Assembly (NCBI GenBank): GCA_012727555.1
Contig: JAAYGT010000079.1
Coordinates: 1-54,309 of the forward strand
Length of the DNA stretch: 54,309 nucleotides
Source: Alcaligenaceae bacterium
GTDB lineage: Bacteria > Pseudomonadota > Gammaproteobacteria > Burkholderiales > Burkholderiaceae_B
Direction: 5' to 3'
Of the stretch, positions 48,251-54,096 are shown in pieces (within the stretch, counting starts at the first letter, position 1; the number at the start of each line of letters is the position of its first letter). Made by a program: the position numbers and the translations under genes. Below the pieces are notes generated by a model. The model did no database searches. It worked only from the letters and a program-made list of their open reading frames with translations, and was not told where the DNA came from.

Positions 48251-48451
48251 CCCGGTCAGAATGCTCTGGATGATGGCGGGCTCCAGCAGCCCGCAGAAGT
48301 GCTCATAATTTTTCTCTACTGGGCTCGCGAGCGTAAGGCCAGGTTTTATAGGGGTTTGGGGCTGAAGGATAGTGGTTGGTCACTGCATGGATGGGGCGAC
48401 CGGAGTTACACTCAATAATAGTATGGCACGGTTAGATATAAGGACAGGACC
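48251..48451. other. Spacer with no recognised feature
   Basis: About 200 bp after the zinc-ribbon gene, AT/GC mixed, with no convincing coding frame, hairpin or repeat. A TAAGGACAGG stretch at its right end serves the following fragment. Confidence 0.5.
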
Positions 48452-48538
48452 GTGCAAGATAATGACAAGACCGAGGGAGCGCAATTCATCCAATGGTTCG
48501 GTCCGCTGTTTAAGACGCTTTGTAAGCCGAGCTGTTAA
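48452..48538 (+). pseudogene. Fragment resembling the N-terminus of an Mrr-type restriction protein
   Basis: A GTG at 48452, preceded by AAGGACAGG, opens a 28-codon frame: VQDNDKTEGAQFIQWFGPLF then KTLCKPSC and a stop. The segment GAQFIQWFGPLF strongly resembles the start of Mrr-N (winged-helix) restriction-system proteins, which continue with LDALRxLGG. Here it breaks off just after that point, so only the first part of a gene survives. The match is from memory and short. Confidence 0.45.
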
Positions 48539-48586
48539 TCATTACAGGCAACCAATTTTTCCTTCAAGCCCAACCGGAGAGCTACT

Positions 48587-49456
48587 GTGAGCATTTCCCC
48601 AATTCATTTGCGGGTAAATCCATACGTAAAGGACGAGACCATACGTCCGCGCAGCGGGGCAGACGCCGAAGCGCGTCAGGAAAGTTTTATGGAAAAGCGC
48701 TTGCGTGAAACCGGCGAAGCCCTGGAGCGTTTGCGCGCCATGCCCTTGCGTAACAGCGTTCAAATGGCTGCTGAGAAAGTGGAAATGCTCAAGCGTCGCC
48801 TGGAAGAGATTCGTGTGAATCTGATGTTCATGACGCCTGAGCAGGCAAAGGCCTATGCCCGCGAACTCAAACAGATTGCCGGTGCGCTCTCAGAGGCCGC
48901 TCGAAACGCCGGGGTTGCCACGGGATCGGCAAGCGGAACAGACACTGCGACGGACGTATTCAATTCAGCCCAGGCTCTGGCTGCTGCGCTTTCTTCCCGC
49001 TCCGTGGCAGGCGCTGATGCTGACAGACAAGCAAAAGTCGATACCAGCACAGACGTCACCGCCGATTCCTCCAATTCAACAAGCACCGCGCAAGCTGGGG
49101 CCGTAGCAGCGCAAGCGGCTTTGGATAAAGTATCGACCACTGGCGACGATCACCTCACCCGCTCCAACGATGCCGCTGAATCAAGAGAAATAACAGCCAA
49201 CGGCGACAGGAAGCATCTGCGTGAATTGCTGAAGGAAGCCAGCAAGGAATTGCGTGCCGCGCTGGAGTTGCTGAAAAGCCGTCTAAAAGAAGACAAGGAA
49301 GGCCAGAGGATAGCAACAGAACTAGCGCAGGCCATTCAAGACCTCGACGAGCAGCGCATGCCGTTGGATACAGGCGGCTTATACGATGCAAATGGGGCTG
49401 TCGCTACGATTTCTGGGCCGGTTTCCTCGTTGGGGAATATTAGTATCCAGGCGTGA
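48587..49456 (+). CDS. Unrecognised helical protein, 289 residues
   Basis: Begins with GTG, GGAG 8 nt upstream. The N-terminal half is charged and predicted helical or coiled-coil (RLRETGEALERLRAMPLRNS, AAEKVEMLKRRLEEIRVNLM, TPEQAKAYARELKQIAGALS). A middle section of about 90 residues is rich in Ala, Ser, Thr and Asp. A second helical block follows (KHLRELLKEASKELRAALEL, AQAIQDLDEQRMPLDTGGLY), then a Gly/Ser tail. No signal peptide, membrane helix or catalytic motif is seen. I do not recognise the family. Its last 230 bp recur next to the Doc pair at 53059-53290. Confidence 0.7.
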   Translation: MSISPIHLRVNPYVKDETIRPRSGADAEARQESFMEKRLRETGEALERLRAMPLRNSVQMAAEKVEMLKRRLEEIRVNLMFMTPEQAKAYARELKQIAGALSEAARNAGVATGSASGTDTATDVFNSAQALAAALSSRSVAGADADRQAKVDTSTDVTADSSNSTSTAQAGAVAAQAALDKVSTTGDDHLTRSNDAAESREITANGDRKHLRELLKEASKELRAALELLKSRLKEDKEGQRIATELAQAIQDLDEQRMPLDTGGLYDANGAVATISGPVSSLGNISIQA

Positions 49457-49467
49457 AGGATGGCCCT
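49234..49467. repeat. 232-bp duplication, first copy (3' end of the 289-residue gene)
   Basis: Matches 53059-53290 with about 13 substitutions and one 2-nt gap (roughly 94% identity by eye). It covers the last ~74 codons of the helical-protein gene and 11 bp beyond. This copy is in frame; the other has the frameshift. Confidence 0.9.
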
Positions 49468-49501
49468 GGTTCTTGCGGGGGGTTTCGGTCGCCCCTATTT
49501 C

Positions 49502-49652
49502 GAATGGCCACCCGCTGCAACACCCGAATTCAACCATGTCCTGTGGCAGAGCCGTCTCTATTCGCCGTTTGGCCTGCGGGTAGTCGCAGATTCTGATCGA
49601 ACAAAATCAACAACTTACGCTCGTCATTTTCATCAACCATGGCCGCCAGTTC
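49502..49652. repeat. Dispersed repeat, copy B
   Basis: Shares with copy A the 17-mer AAAATCAACAACTTACG (49603-49619), CGTTTGGCCTGCGGGTAG and AGAGCCGTCT. Its right end runs into Doc-antitoxin sequence at CCATGGCCGCCAGTT. That short stretch is nearly identical in repeat copy C and in the intact antitoxin gene, and probably served as the recombination point. Confidence 0.8.
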
Positions 49653-49862
49653 CAGGCGGTGCTCGATGACATTGTGGCTGAGGCTGCAGCCCTGCTGGAA
49701 AGCCTCGCAATTAACCACCCTTTTGTGGACGGGAACAAGCGCATCACCTTTGCGGCGGCCAACGTATTCCTGCGCATCAATGGCTGGCGAGTGCAGCGTA
49801 CGCCGATGCGGATCTATGTCGAGATGATGCAGATGTTCGATTCGGGTACCTTTGATATCGCC
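49641..49862 (+). pseudogene. Deleted copy of the antitoxin-doc pair
   Basis: 49641-49670 equals 53467-53496 of the intact antitoxin. 49671-49862 equals 53761-53952 of the intact doc, with a few substitutions. The 264 bp between (53497-53760) are missing. The remaining frame fuses QFQAVLDD of the antitoxin to IVAEAAALLESLAINHPFVD of Doc and keeps the motif HPFVDGNKR. The last ~15 Doc codons are replaced by foreign sequence. Without a start or an intact partner it is probably inactive. Confidence 0.85.
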
Positions 49863-50020
49863 TGTCGGCGGCGACCGAGATCTGACAACCTTGAAGCCAA
49901 AAACTCAATCAGTGCCGCTACCCTGCGGTTAGGCGAATCACCTGGATAGACGGCGTAAAAATTTACCTGCTCAGCGACGTAACTCTCCAGCGCCGGCTCC
50001 AAACGACCGTACTCTTTCAC
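49863..50020 (-). pseudogene. C-terminal fragment resembling a LysR-type regulator
   Basis: The minus-strand frame reads GRLEPALESYVAEQVNFYAV, then YPGDSPNRRVAALIEFLASR L. This resembles the end of LysR-type effector domains (…FYAVYP…RVxAFIDFLxxRL). It begins next to the vapC stop and is cut where the Doc remnant begins at 49862. It is an isolated fragment of about 50 codons. Confidence 0.5.
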
Positions 50021-50415
50021 TCAGGCGTCACCAATCTGACGCTCGGAAAATAATTCTTATAACGTCGAGTATCTCGGGTTAATACCGGCAAGCCGCTGAC
50101 AGCGGCGTGGGCCCCGATAAAAAAATCCCCGAGCACATTGTTTTTTACGCCCCCGCTGCGGCGGTACTGCACAAAGGCTTTGCCCGCGAGGAACAGGGCC
50201 GGCTTGGGTATTTCCAGCATGCGCAGTTCCATGCTGTCGAGCACTTGGTCCAGTGCTTCGACAGTAGAAAACGTCAGCGACAGCTCGGCGTAGATGATGG
50301 GGTTGATGGCTAGCCGGTAGACCTTGGACTGCGCCTGCAGCTGCGCAATGGACCAGTCGGCCCAGTCCGGGTCGTTTTCCAGGACATCGACCAGAACATT
50401 GGTATCGACCAGCAT
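50017..50415 (-). CDS. vapC: VapC-type PIN-domain ribonuclease toxin
   Basis: VapC toxins are Mg-dependent RNases that cut tRNA or rRNA. From the ATG at 50415 (MLVDTNVLVDVLENDPDWAD) it is 132 residues. PIN-domain acidic residues are in LVDTNVLVDV (first Asp), NPIIYAELSLTF (Glu) and VLGDFFIGAHAAVSGLPVLT followed by RDTRRYKNYFP (later Asps). The ATG shares its A with the antitoxin stop (TGATG), so translation is coupled. The longer frame to 50460 runs into the antitoxin. Confidence 0.93.
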   Translation of the reverse strand: MLVDTNVLVDVLENDPDWADWSIAQLQAQSKVYRLAINPIIYAELSLTFSTVEALDQVLDSMELRMLEIPKPALFLAGKAFVQYRRSGGVKNNVLGDFFIGAHAAVSGLPVLTRDTRRYKNYFPSVRLVTPE

Positions 50416-50654
50416 CAGGCCTCGCCACGCAGCAGCGCCATCAGGTCTTGCGTGCGCCACTTGACGTCAGCCTTGCCGCGGGCGGCTTCGAAACGATCAG
50501 GCTTGCGCTTGGCCGAACCGTCGGCCTTGTGGATCACCACTTCGCCGTCCTGGTTGACGGCAAAATCCACCGGCATGCCAGGGCGCAGGCCCAGGGCATC
50601 GCGGATCTGCTTGGGGATGGTGACTTGCCCCTTGATGGTGAGCGTGGTCGACAT
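50415..50654 (-). CDS. vapB: AbrB/SpoVT-type antitoxin (VapB)
   Basis: A 79-residue swapped-hairpin AbrB antitoxin: MSTTLTIKGQVTIPKQIRDA then LGLRPGMPVDFAVNQDGEVV form the DNA-binding domain. The tail KWRTQDLMALLRGEA is the likely toxin-binding part. AGGAGG precedes the ATG. It is cotranscribed with vapC and probably autorepresses through the inverted repeat at 50693-50709. Confidence 0.93.
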   Translation of the reverse strand: MSTTLTIKGQVTIPKQIRDALGLRPGMPVDFAVNQDGEVVIHKADGSAKRKPDRFEAARGKADVKWRTQDLMALLRGEA

Positions 50655-50692
50655 ACGGCCTCCTGTGTCTTACAATCGATTTCATAGTAATA

Positions 50693-50709
50693 CCACTGTG
50701 CGATAGTGG
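50693..50709. promoter_or_regulatory. Probable vapBC operator
   Basis: CCACT-GTGCGAT-AGTGG is a 5-bp-arm inverted repeat 39 bp upstream of the vapB start. The position suits autorepression by VapBC. Confidence 0.45.
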
Positions 50710-50715
50710 CAAATG

Positions 50716-50776
50716 CTGATCAAACAAAATCAACAACTTACGCGCGCCATTTCATCATCAACCAAGGTCGCCAGTT
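50716..50776. repeat. Dispersed repeat, copy C
   Basis: Carries the 17-mer AAAATCAACAACTTACG at 50726-50742, then CGCGCCATTTCATCATCAAC and CAAGGTCGCCAGTT. It lacks the left part present in copies A and B. At 50776/50777 it joins the duplicated promoter segment also found at 53297. Confidence 0.8.
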
Positions 50777-50850
50777 AGGCATCGAACGCGATTCAAGGGG
50801 TGGCAAACGTTCCCATCTTGCTCTATCGTGAAATGCTGAGATGATTGACA
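50777..50850. repeat. Duplicated promoter segment, copy 1
   Basis: Matches 53297-53365 (AGGCATCGAACGCGA…TCAAGGGG…GCAAACGTTCCC) with about ten differences over 70 bp. At 53297 this segment directly precedes the Doc antitoxin start. Here it stands without the gene. Confidence 0.8.
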
Positions 50851-50901
50851 TCCTTCTCGCTTTCTTGTAACGGCTTGGCTCGAAGTTGGAATCGCACGCA
50901 T

Positions 50902-50917
50902 CTGTACATAAAAACAG
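50902..50917. promoter_or_regulatory. LexA (SOS) box without an evident gene
   Basis: CTGT-ACATAAAA-ACAG fits the LexA consensus CTGT-N8-ACAG exactly and is AT-rich in the centre, as strong boxes are. Neither side has an intact SOS gene: the HigA-like fragment ends at about 50940, and the other side is the duplicated promoter segment. It is probably the remnant of a lost SOS-controlled gene. Confidence 0.6.
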
Positions 50918-50939
50918 TTTAATACCCTAAATTGAACCA

Positions 50940-51018
50940 AGTCTGAATCCACGAGCGCGGAGGCTTCCTTAAGGGCGGCCCGGTACTCTGCCTCCGTACG
51001 AATCTTGTGGATATTCAT
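50940..51018 (-). pseudogene. N-terminal fragment of a HigA-like antitoxin
   Basis: From the ATG at 51018 the frame reads MNIHKIRTEAEYRAALKEAS ALVDSD. This matches the first 26 residues of HigA/COG5499-type antitoxins (MNIxPIRTExDYxxALxEVSxLxD). Then the sequence changes abruptly and the helix-turn-helix region is missing. No HigB partner is near. It begins 16 bp after the tacT stop on the same strand. Confidence 0.6.
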
Positions 51019-51033
51019 GCTGACCGACATCTC

Positions 51034-51528
51034 TCAAGCCTTGACGCTATTCAAGCGCAGCATCAGCGTCATCGGATGCTGCGGTGACTCCTGGAAGCCG
51101 TAGTGCTCGTAGAACTGCTTGGCGCGGTCGTGGAGGGCGTGGACGAGCAGCGCCCGCACACCGACATTCTGCGAAACGATCACAGCTCGACCGACTGCGT
51201 CCTGCAGCAGGGATGCTCCAAGCTTGATGCCTTGCGCCCGATGGTCGACGGCCAGCCGGGCCAGAACCATCACTGGAACGGGATCGGGCATGTTGCGTCT
51301 TACGATGCTCGTTGCCGCCTGATGCGAAACCGCTCCTGCGGCCATCGCGTAGTAGCCGTAGACACGGCCTTCCTGATCGGTGACGACGAAGGTGCGGCTG
51401 GCACCGCTCAATTGGTTGGTCAGCGCCCGGCGCTTGAGCCATTCATCGAGACTGGCTTCACCGCAAGCGAAATCGTCGAGGATGTGGGTGACTGCGAGCG
51501 GAATCGGTGCCCTCAGTTGTAAGCTCAT
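51034..51528 (-). CDS. tacT: GNAT toxin, TacT-like (second copy)
   Basis: A 164-residue acetyltransferase of the same group as 47519-48019 but well diverged. Family segments are DDFACGEASLDEWLKRRALT, RTFVVTDQEGRVYGYYAMAA, VMVLARLAVDHRAQGIKLGA (acetyl-CoA site) and DRAKQFYEHYGFQESPQHP. It overlaps its antitoxin gene by 4 bp (ATGA). It probably acetylates charged tRNA. Confidence 0.93.
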   Translation of the reverse strand: MSLQLRAPIPLAVTHILDDFACGEASLDEWLKRRALTNQLSGASRTFVVTDQEGRVYGYYAMAAGAVSHQAATSIVRRNMPDPVPVMVLARLAVDHRAQGIKLGASLLQDAVGRAVIVSQNVGVRALLVHALHDRAKQFYEHYGFQESPQHPMTLMLRLNSVKA

Positions 51529-51797
51529 GCCGAGCCAGTGCTCCAGGGTGCCTTGACGGCCATAAGACGTTCAAGCCCGGGGTTGGAGCCGGGAGGTGCG
51601 TCGAGCAGCGCGGTGAACTGCTTGAACTTGTCGGCGTCCAGACTGAAAAAGACCTGATCCAGCACCACGGACTGCGCGCGATCACAGGCCGCTTCGAGCA
51701 TGAAGTCCGAGCGGTTCTTGCCAAGCAGGCTGGCGGCGTGATCGATCAAGTCACGCTGTTCGGGCAGAGCCCGCAGATTGATGGCGGCGTCACGCAT
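51525..51797 (-). CDS. tacA: TacA-type antitoxin (DUF1778, second copy)
   Basis: A 90-residue ribbon-helix-helix antitoxin: MRDAAINLRALPEQRDLIDH, ASLLGKNRSDFMLEAACDRA, and the neutralising tail LDAPPGSNPGLERLMAVKAPW split over residues 65-85. The ATG at 51797 has AGGAGA 5 nt upstream, so I prefer it to the earlier ATGs at 51818 and 51833. It is the partner of the adjacent GNAT toxin. Confidence 0.92.
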   Translation of the reverse strand: MRDAAINLRALPEQRDLIDHAASLLGKNRSDFMLEAACDRAQSVVLDQVFFSLDADKFKQFTALLDAPPGSNPGLERLMAVKAPWSTGSA

Positions 51798-51828
51798 TGG
51801 TTTCTCCTGTTCACGCATACACAACAGA

Positions 51829-51864
51829 TACACGGATTGTGGCTCTATGTGTAGCCGTTGTCAA
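51829..51864 (-). promoter_or_regulatory. Promoter of the second tacAT pair
   Basis: On the minus strand a perfect -35 TTGACA (51864-51859), a 17-bp spacer and a -10-like CACAAT (51841-51836). TACAC and GTGTA arms spanning the -10 form an inverted repeat that could be the antitoxin operator. Confidence 0.55.
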
Positions 51865-51918
51865 TACGCGGCACGCCCCTTACCACAGGTGCGGGTGCCG
51901 ACGGGTAGCCAGTACAGT

Positions 51919-52058
51919 GTGTTGTAGTCAAATTTAAATGGACACGTTGATCGGGTGCTTTCTCCCCGACAAGCAACAGGAAGAGATGACCGACAAGACA
52001 ACTGAAACAACCAAGAGTCGCCGAACCTTTGACCCGGCGTTCAAGTTACAGGCGGCGC
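51919..52058 (+). mobile_element. Remnant of an IS3-family insertion sequence (start of orfA)
   Basis: An ATG at 51986 preceded by AGGAAGAG opens MTDKTTETTKSRRTFDPAFK LQAA, the usual start of an IS3-family OrfA (…RRTFxPxFKLxAV…). After about 25 codons it breaks into unrelated sequence. The left flank TGTGTTGTAGTCAAATTTAA at 51919 looks like an IS3-type terminal repeat. No orfB or right end is present. Confidence 0.6.
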
Positions 52059-52110
52059 GCACTGACGATATGGCGCGGATGGTTATGAACTGCGCCACTT
52101 CCCGAACCAA

Positions 52111-52141
52111 TTATGGCGCAGTTTATTAAACTGCGCCATAA
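52111..52141. promoter_or_regulatory. Near-perfect palindrome at the fic start
   Basis: TTATGGCGCAGTTT and AAACTGCGCCATAA are perfect 14-bp arms around ATT. A third half-site, AACTGCGCCA, lies at 52088-52097 in the orientation that pairs with the first arm. The presumed fic ATG (52113) lies inside the palindrome. It looks like an operator for a dimeric DNA-binding protein. Confidence 0.65.
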
Positions 52142-53051
52142 TCGCGCCAAATGCACTTCGAACAGCGCCAGACACGATGTCATCCAGCACAGACTTACTG
52201 AACAGCATCCAGGCATCCGTGAGCTGATCGAGCATGGCAAGGCCGCTCGGGGTAAGGCAACCATCGAAACACAGATGATCCTGAACCATAAGACAGCGAT
52301 TGAACTGCTGGTCGAAAACATCGACAGTGCAGAGTTCAACCGCTACACGCTGATGAATCTGCACAGCGCTTTAGCGGAAAACTTGTTGCCCAATCCAGCC
52401 GATGAGGGACGAATCCGCCAGCACGCCGTAGATATTGGCAAAAGCGTTTATCGCCCGCTCTCGACGCCCCAGCAAATCGAAGACACACTGGAAGTGCTTC
52501 TGGATAAAGCCAACCAGATTGAAGACCCGTTTGAGCAATCCTTCTTCATGATGGTGCATTTGCCCTACCTTCAGCCTTTTGCCGACATCAACAAGCGCAC
52601 ATCACGATTGGCCGCAAATTTGCCACTGTTTCGTGCAAATTTTTGTCCTCTGACTTTTCTTGATGTGCCAGAGCAGGCCTATAGCCGGGCCACCCTCGGC
52701 GTGTACGAGATGACCCGCGTGGAGCTGCTGCGTGACCTTTATGTCTGGGCCTACGAGCGCTCTACGCAGGAATATCTGGCGATCAAACAAGACATGGCGG
52801 AGCCTGACCCCCTTCGCCTGGCGTGGCGTGATTTCATCAGGCAAACCATCCGCGAAATCATCACACAGCCGGAACTTGAACCGCTGACCTGTATTCAGCG
52901 AGCCGTGACAGAGCACGTTCCTGAGGGTGAACAAGCGGGCGTACAGGCACTGACTGTCGAAGAACTCCGCAGGCTGCACGAGGGGGTGCTGGCGCGCTAT
53001 GGTTTACGCCCGTCTGAGTACACCGCCTGGAAGGCGGTTCACAGGCATTGA
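52113..53051 (+). CDS. Fic-family protein, probably 5'-truncated
   Basis: A 312-residue Fic-domain protein (AMP-transferase fold). The active-site loop reads LPYLQPFADINKRTSRLAAN: the usual catalytic His of HxFxDGN is Gln and the first Gly is Ile, as I recall for this branch. Other branch segments are RGKATIETQMILNHKTAIEL and VPEQAYSRATLGVYEMTRVE. Full-length relatives carry an N-terminal winged helix and an inhibitory SxxxEGN helix before this point. Neither is seen here, so the gene seems to have lost about 150 codons. The start within the palindrome has no ribosome-binding site and is uncertain. Confidence 0.75.
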   Translation: MAQFIKLRHNRAKCTSNSARHDVIQHRLTEQHPGIRELIEHGKAARGKATIETQMILNHKTAIELLVENIDSAEFNRYTLMNLHSALAENLLPNPADEGRIRQHAVDIGKSVYRPLSTPQQIEDTLEVLLDKANQIEDPFEQSFFMMVHLPYLQPFADINKRTSRLAANLPLFRANFCPLTFLDVPEQAYSRATLGVYEMTRVELLRDLYVWAYERSTQEYLAIKQDMAEPDPLRLAWRDFIRQTIREIITQPELEPLTCIQRAVTEHVPEGEQAGVQALTVEELRRLHEGVLARYGLRPSEYTAWKAVHRH

Positions 53052-53058
53052 CGCACGC

Positions 53059-53290
53059 GGAAGCCAGCAAGGAATTGCGCGCCGCGCTGGAGTTGCTGAA
53101 AAGCCCTAAAAGAAGACAAGGAAGGCCAGAGGATAGCAACAGAACTGGCGCGGGCCATTCAAGACCTCGACGAGCAGCGCATGCCGTTGGATACAGGCTG
53201 CTTATACGATGCAAATGGGGTAGTCGCTGCGATTTCTGGGCCGGTTTCCTCGTTGGGAAATGTCAGCATCCAGGTGTGAAGGATGGCCCT
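53059..53290. repeat. 232-bp duplication, second copy (frameshifted gene end)
   Basis: Second copy of 49234-49467. A 2-nt deletion (GCCCTAAAAG versus GCCGTCTAAAAG) destroys the frame and the rest of the gene is absent upstream. It starts 7 bp after the fic stop, so it marks a recombination junction. Confidence 0.9.
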
Positions 53291-53296
53291 TGTGTC

Positions 53297-53365
53297 AGGC
53301 ATCGAACGCGACTCAAGGGGTAGCAAACGTTCCCTTCTTGCCCTATCATGAAACGTCAAGATGAA
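53297..53365. repeat. Duplicated promoter segment, copy 2 (before the Doc antitoxin)
   Basis: Second copy of 50777-50850. Here it directly precedes the antitoxin gene and so probably contains the promoter of the pair. TATCAT at 53344-53349 is a possible -10. Confidence 0.7.
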
Positions 53366-53382
53366 TCATGATGGAGATGGCC

Positions 53383-53613
53383 ATGACGACTGCTGTCCGC
53401 GAAAAGTTTTCCTCCCAGGCCGCGCCTGATGTGCTGGCGGCGCTGCGCCAGATCGCAGAAAGCCAAGGCCGCCAGTTCCAGGCGGTGCTCGATGACGCCC
53501 TGCGCGATTACATCGACCGGCATCAGAAGGAGCGCCCCCGCCGCCACGTGATGGCTTCTTTCGCATCCAGTCTGGATGAGTTCGACAGCCTGTACCGCGA
53601 ACTGGCCAAGTAA
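53383..53613 (+). CDS. Antitoxin partner of Doc
   Basis: A 76-residue protein starting MTTAVREKFSSQAAPDVLAA with GGAG 6 nt upstream; earlier in-frame ATGs at 53368, 53371 and 53377 are possible. The segment LRQIAESQGRQFQAVLDDAL looks like a ribbon-helix-helix DNA-binding region. The C-terminal MASFASSLDEFDSLYRELAK resembles the Fic/Doc-inhibiting tail of such antitoxins. It lies 3 bp before doc. Confidence 0.85.
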   Translation: MTTAVREKFSSQAAPDVLAALRQIAESQGRQFQAVLDDALRDYIDRHQKERPRRHVMASFASSLDEFDSLYRELAK

Positions 53614-53616
53614 ACC

Positions 53617-54000
53617 GTGGCTCACGATTACCTGACCGTGGCCGATGTACTGGGCATGCACACGGTGCTGATGCAGCGTTATGGCGGTGCGCCGGGCGTG
53701 CGTGACCCGGGGGCGCTGGAGGCCGCACTGTTCCGCCCTCAGACCGGCTATTACGATGATATTGTGGCTGAGGCTGCAGCCCTGCTGGAAAGCCTCGCAA
53801 TTAACCACCCTTTTGTGGACGGGAACAAGCGCATCGCCTTTGCGGCGGCCGACGTATTCCTGCGCATCAATGGCTGGCGAGTGCAGCGTACGCCGATGCA
53901 GATCTATGTCGAGATGATGCAGATGTTCGATTCGGGCACCTTTGATATCGCCCACATTGATCCCTGGCTGCGCCGATTTGCAAGGGTCGAAGGCGAGTGA
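53617..54000 (+). CDS. doc: Death-on-curing (Doc) family toxin
   Basis: Doc toxins phosphorylate EF-Tu and stop translation. The 127-residue protein starts with GTG (53617) and has the complete motif LESLAINHPFVDGNKRIAFA (HPFxDGNKR) and the usual N-terminal region LTVADVLGMHTVLMQRYGG, VRDPGALEAALFRPQTGYY. Length and motif are those of active Doc. A deleted copy lies 4 kb upstream. Confidence 0.93.
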   Translation: MAHDYLTVADVLGMHTVLMQRYGGAPGVRDPGALEAALFRPQTGYYDDIVAEAAALLESLAINHPFVDGNKRIAFAAADVFLRINGWRVQRTPMQIYVEMMQMFDSGTFDIAHIDPWLRRFARVEGE

Positions 54001-54059
54001 AGTGACCGACCAGAACTGCTCACTGCACGACTGGATTCGACTTCGGGGGTCGCGGCCAT
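54001..54059 (-). pseudogene. Truncated 5' end of an unknown gene on the minus strand
   Basis: An ATG at 54059, with AGGAGA 5 nt upstream, opens MAATPEVESSRAVSSSGRS and then runs antisense into the end of doc. The strong ribosome-binding site, and the tandem operators upstream of it on the same strand, suggest the start of a real gene that was cut off when the Doc pair arrived. The family is not recognisable. Confidence 0.4.
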
Positions 54060-54096
54060 GGCGGTCTCCTGCGGACTAGGTTGATGCTTGAACGGT

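Noticed and set aside
49460..49669. Short plus-strand frame across repeat copy B as a gene
   Set aside because: It reads through the junction of repeat and antitoxin sequence, has no ribosome-binding site, and is not preserved in copies A and C.
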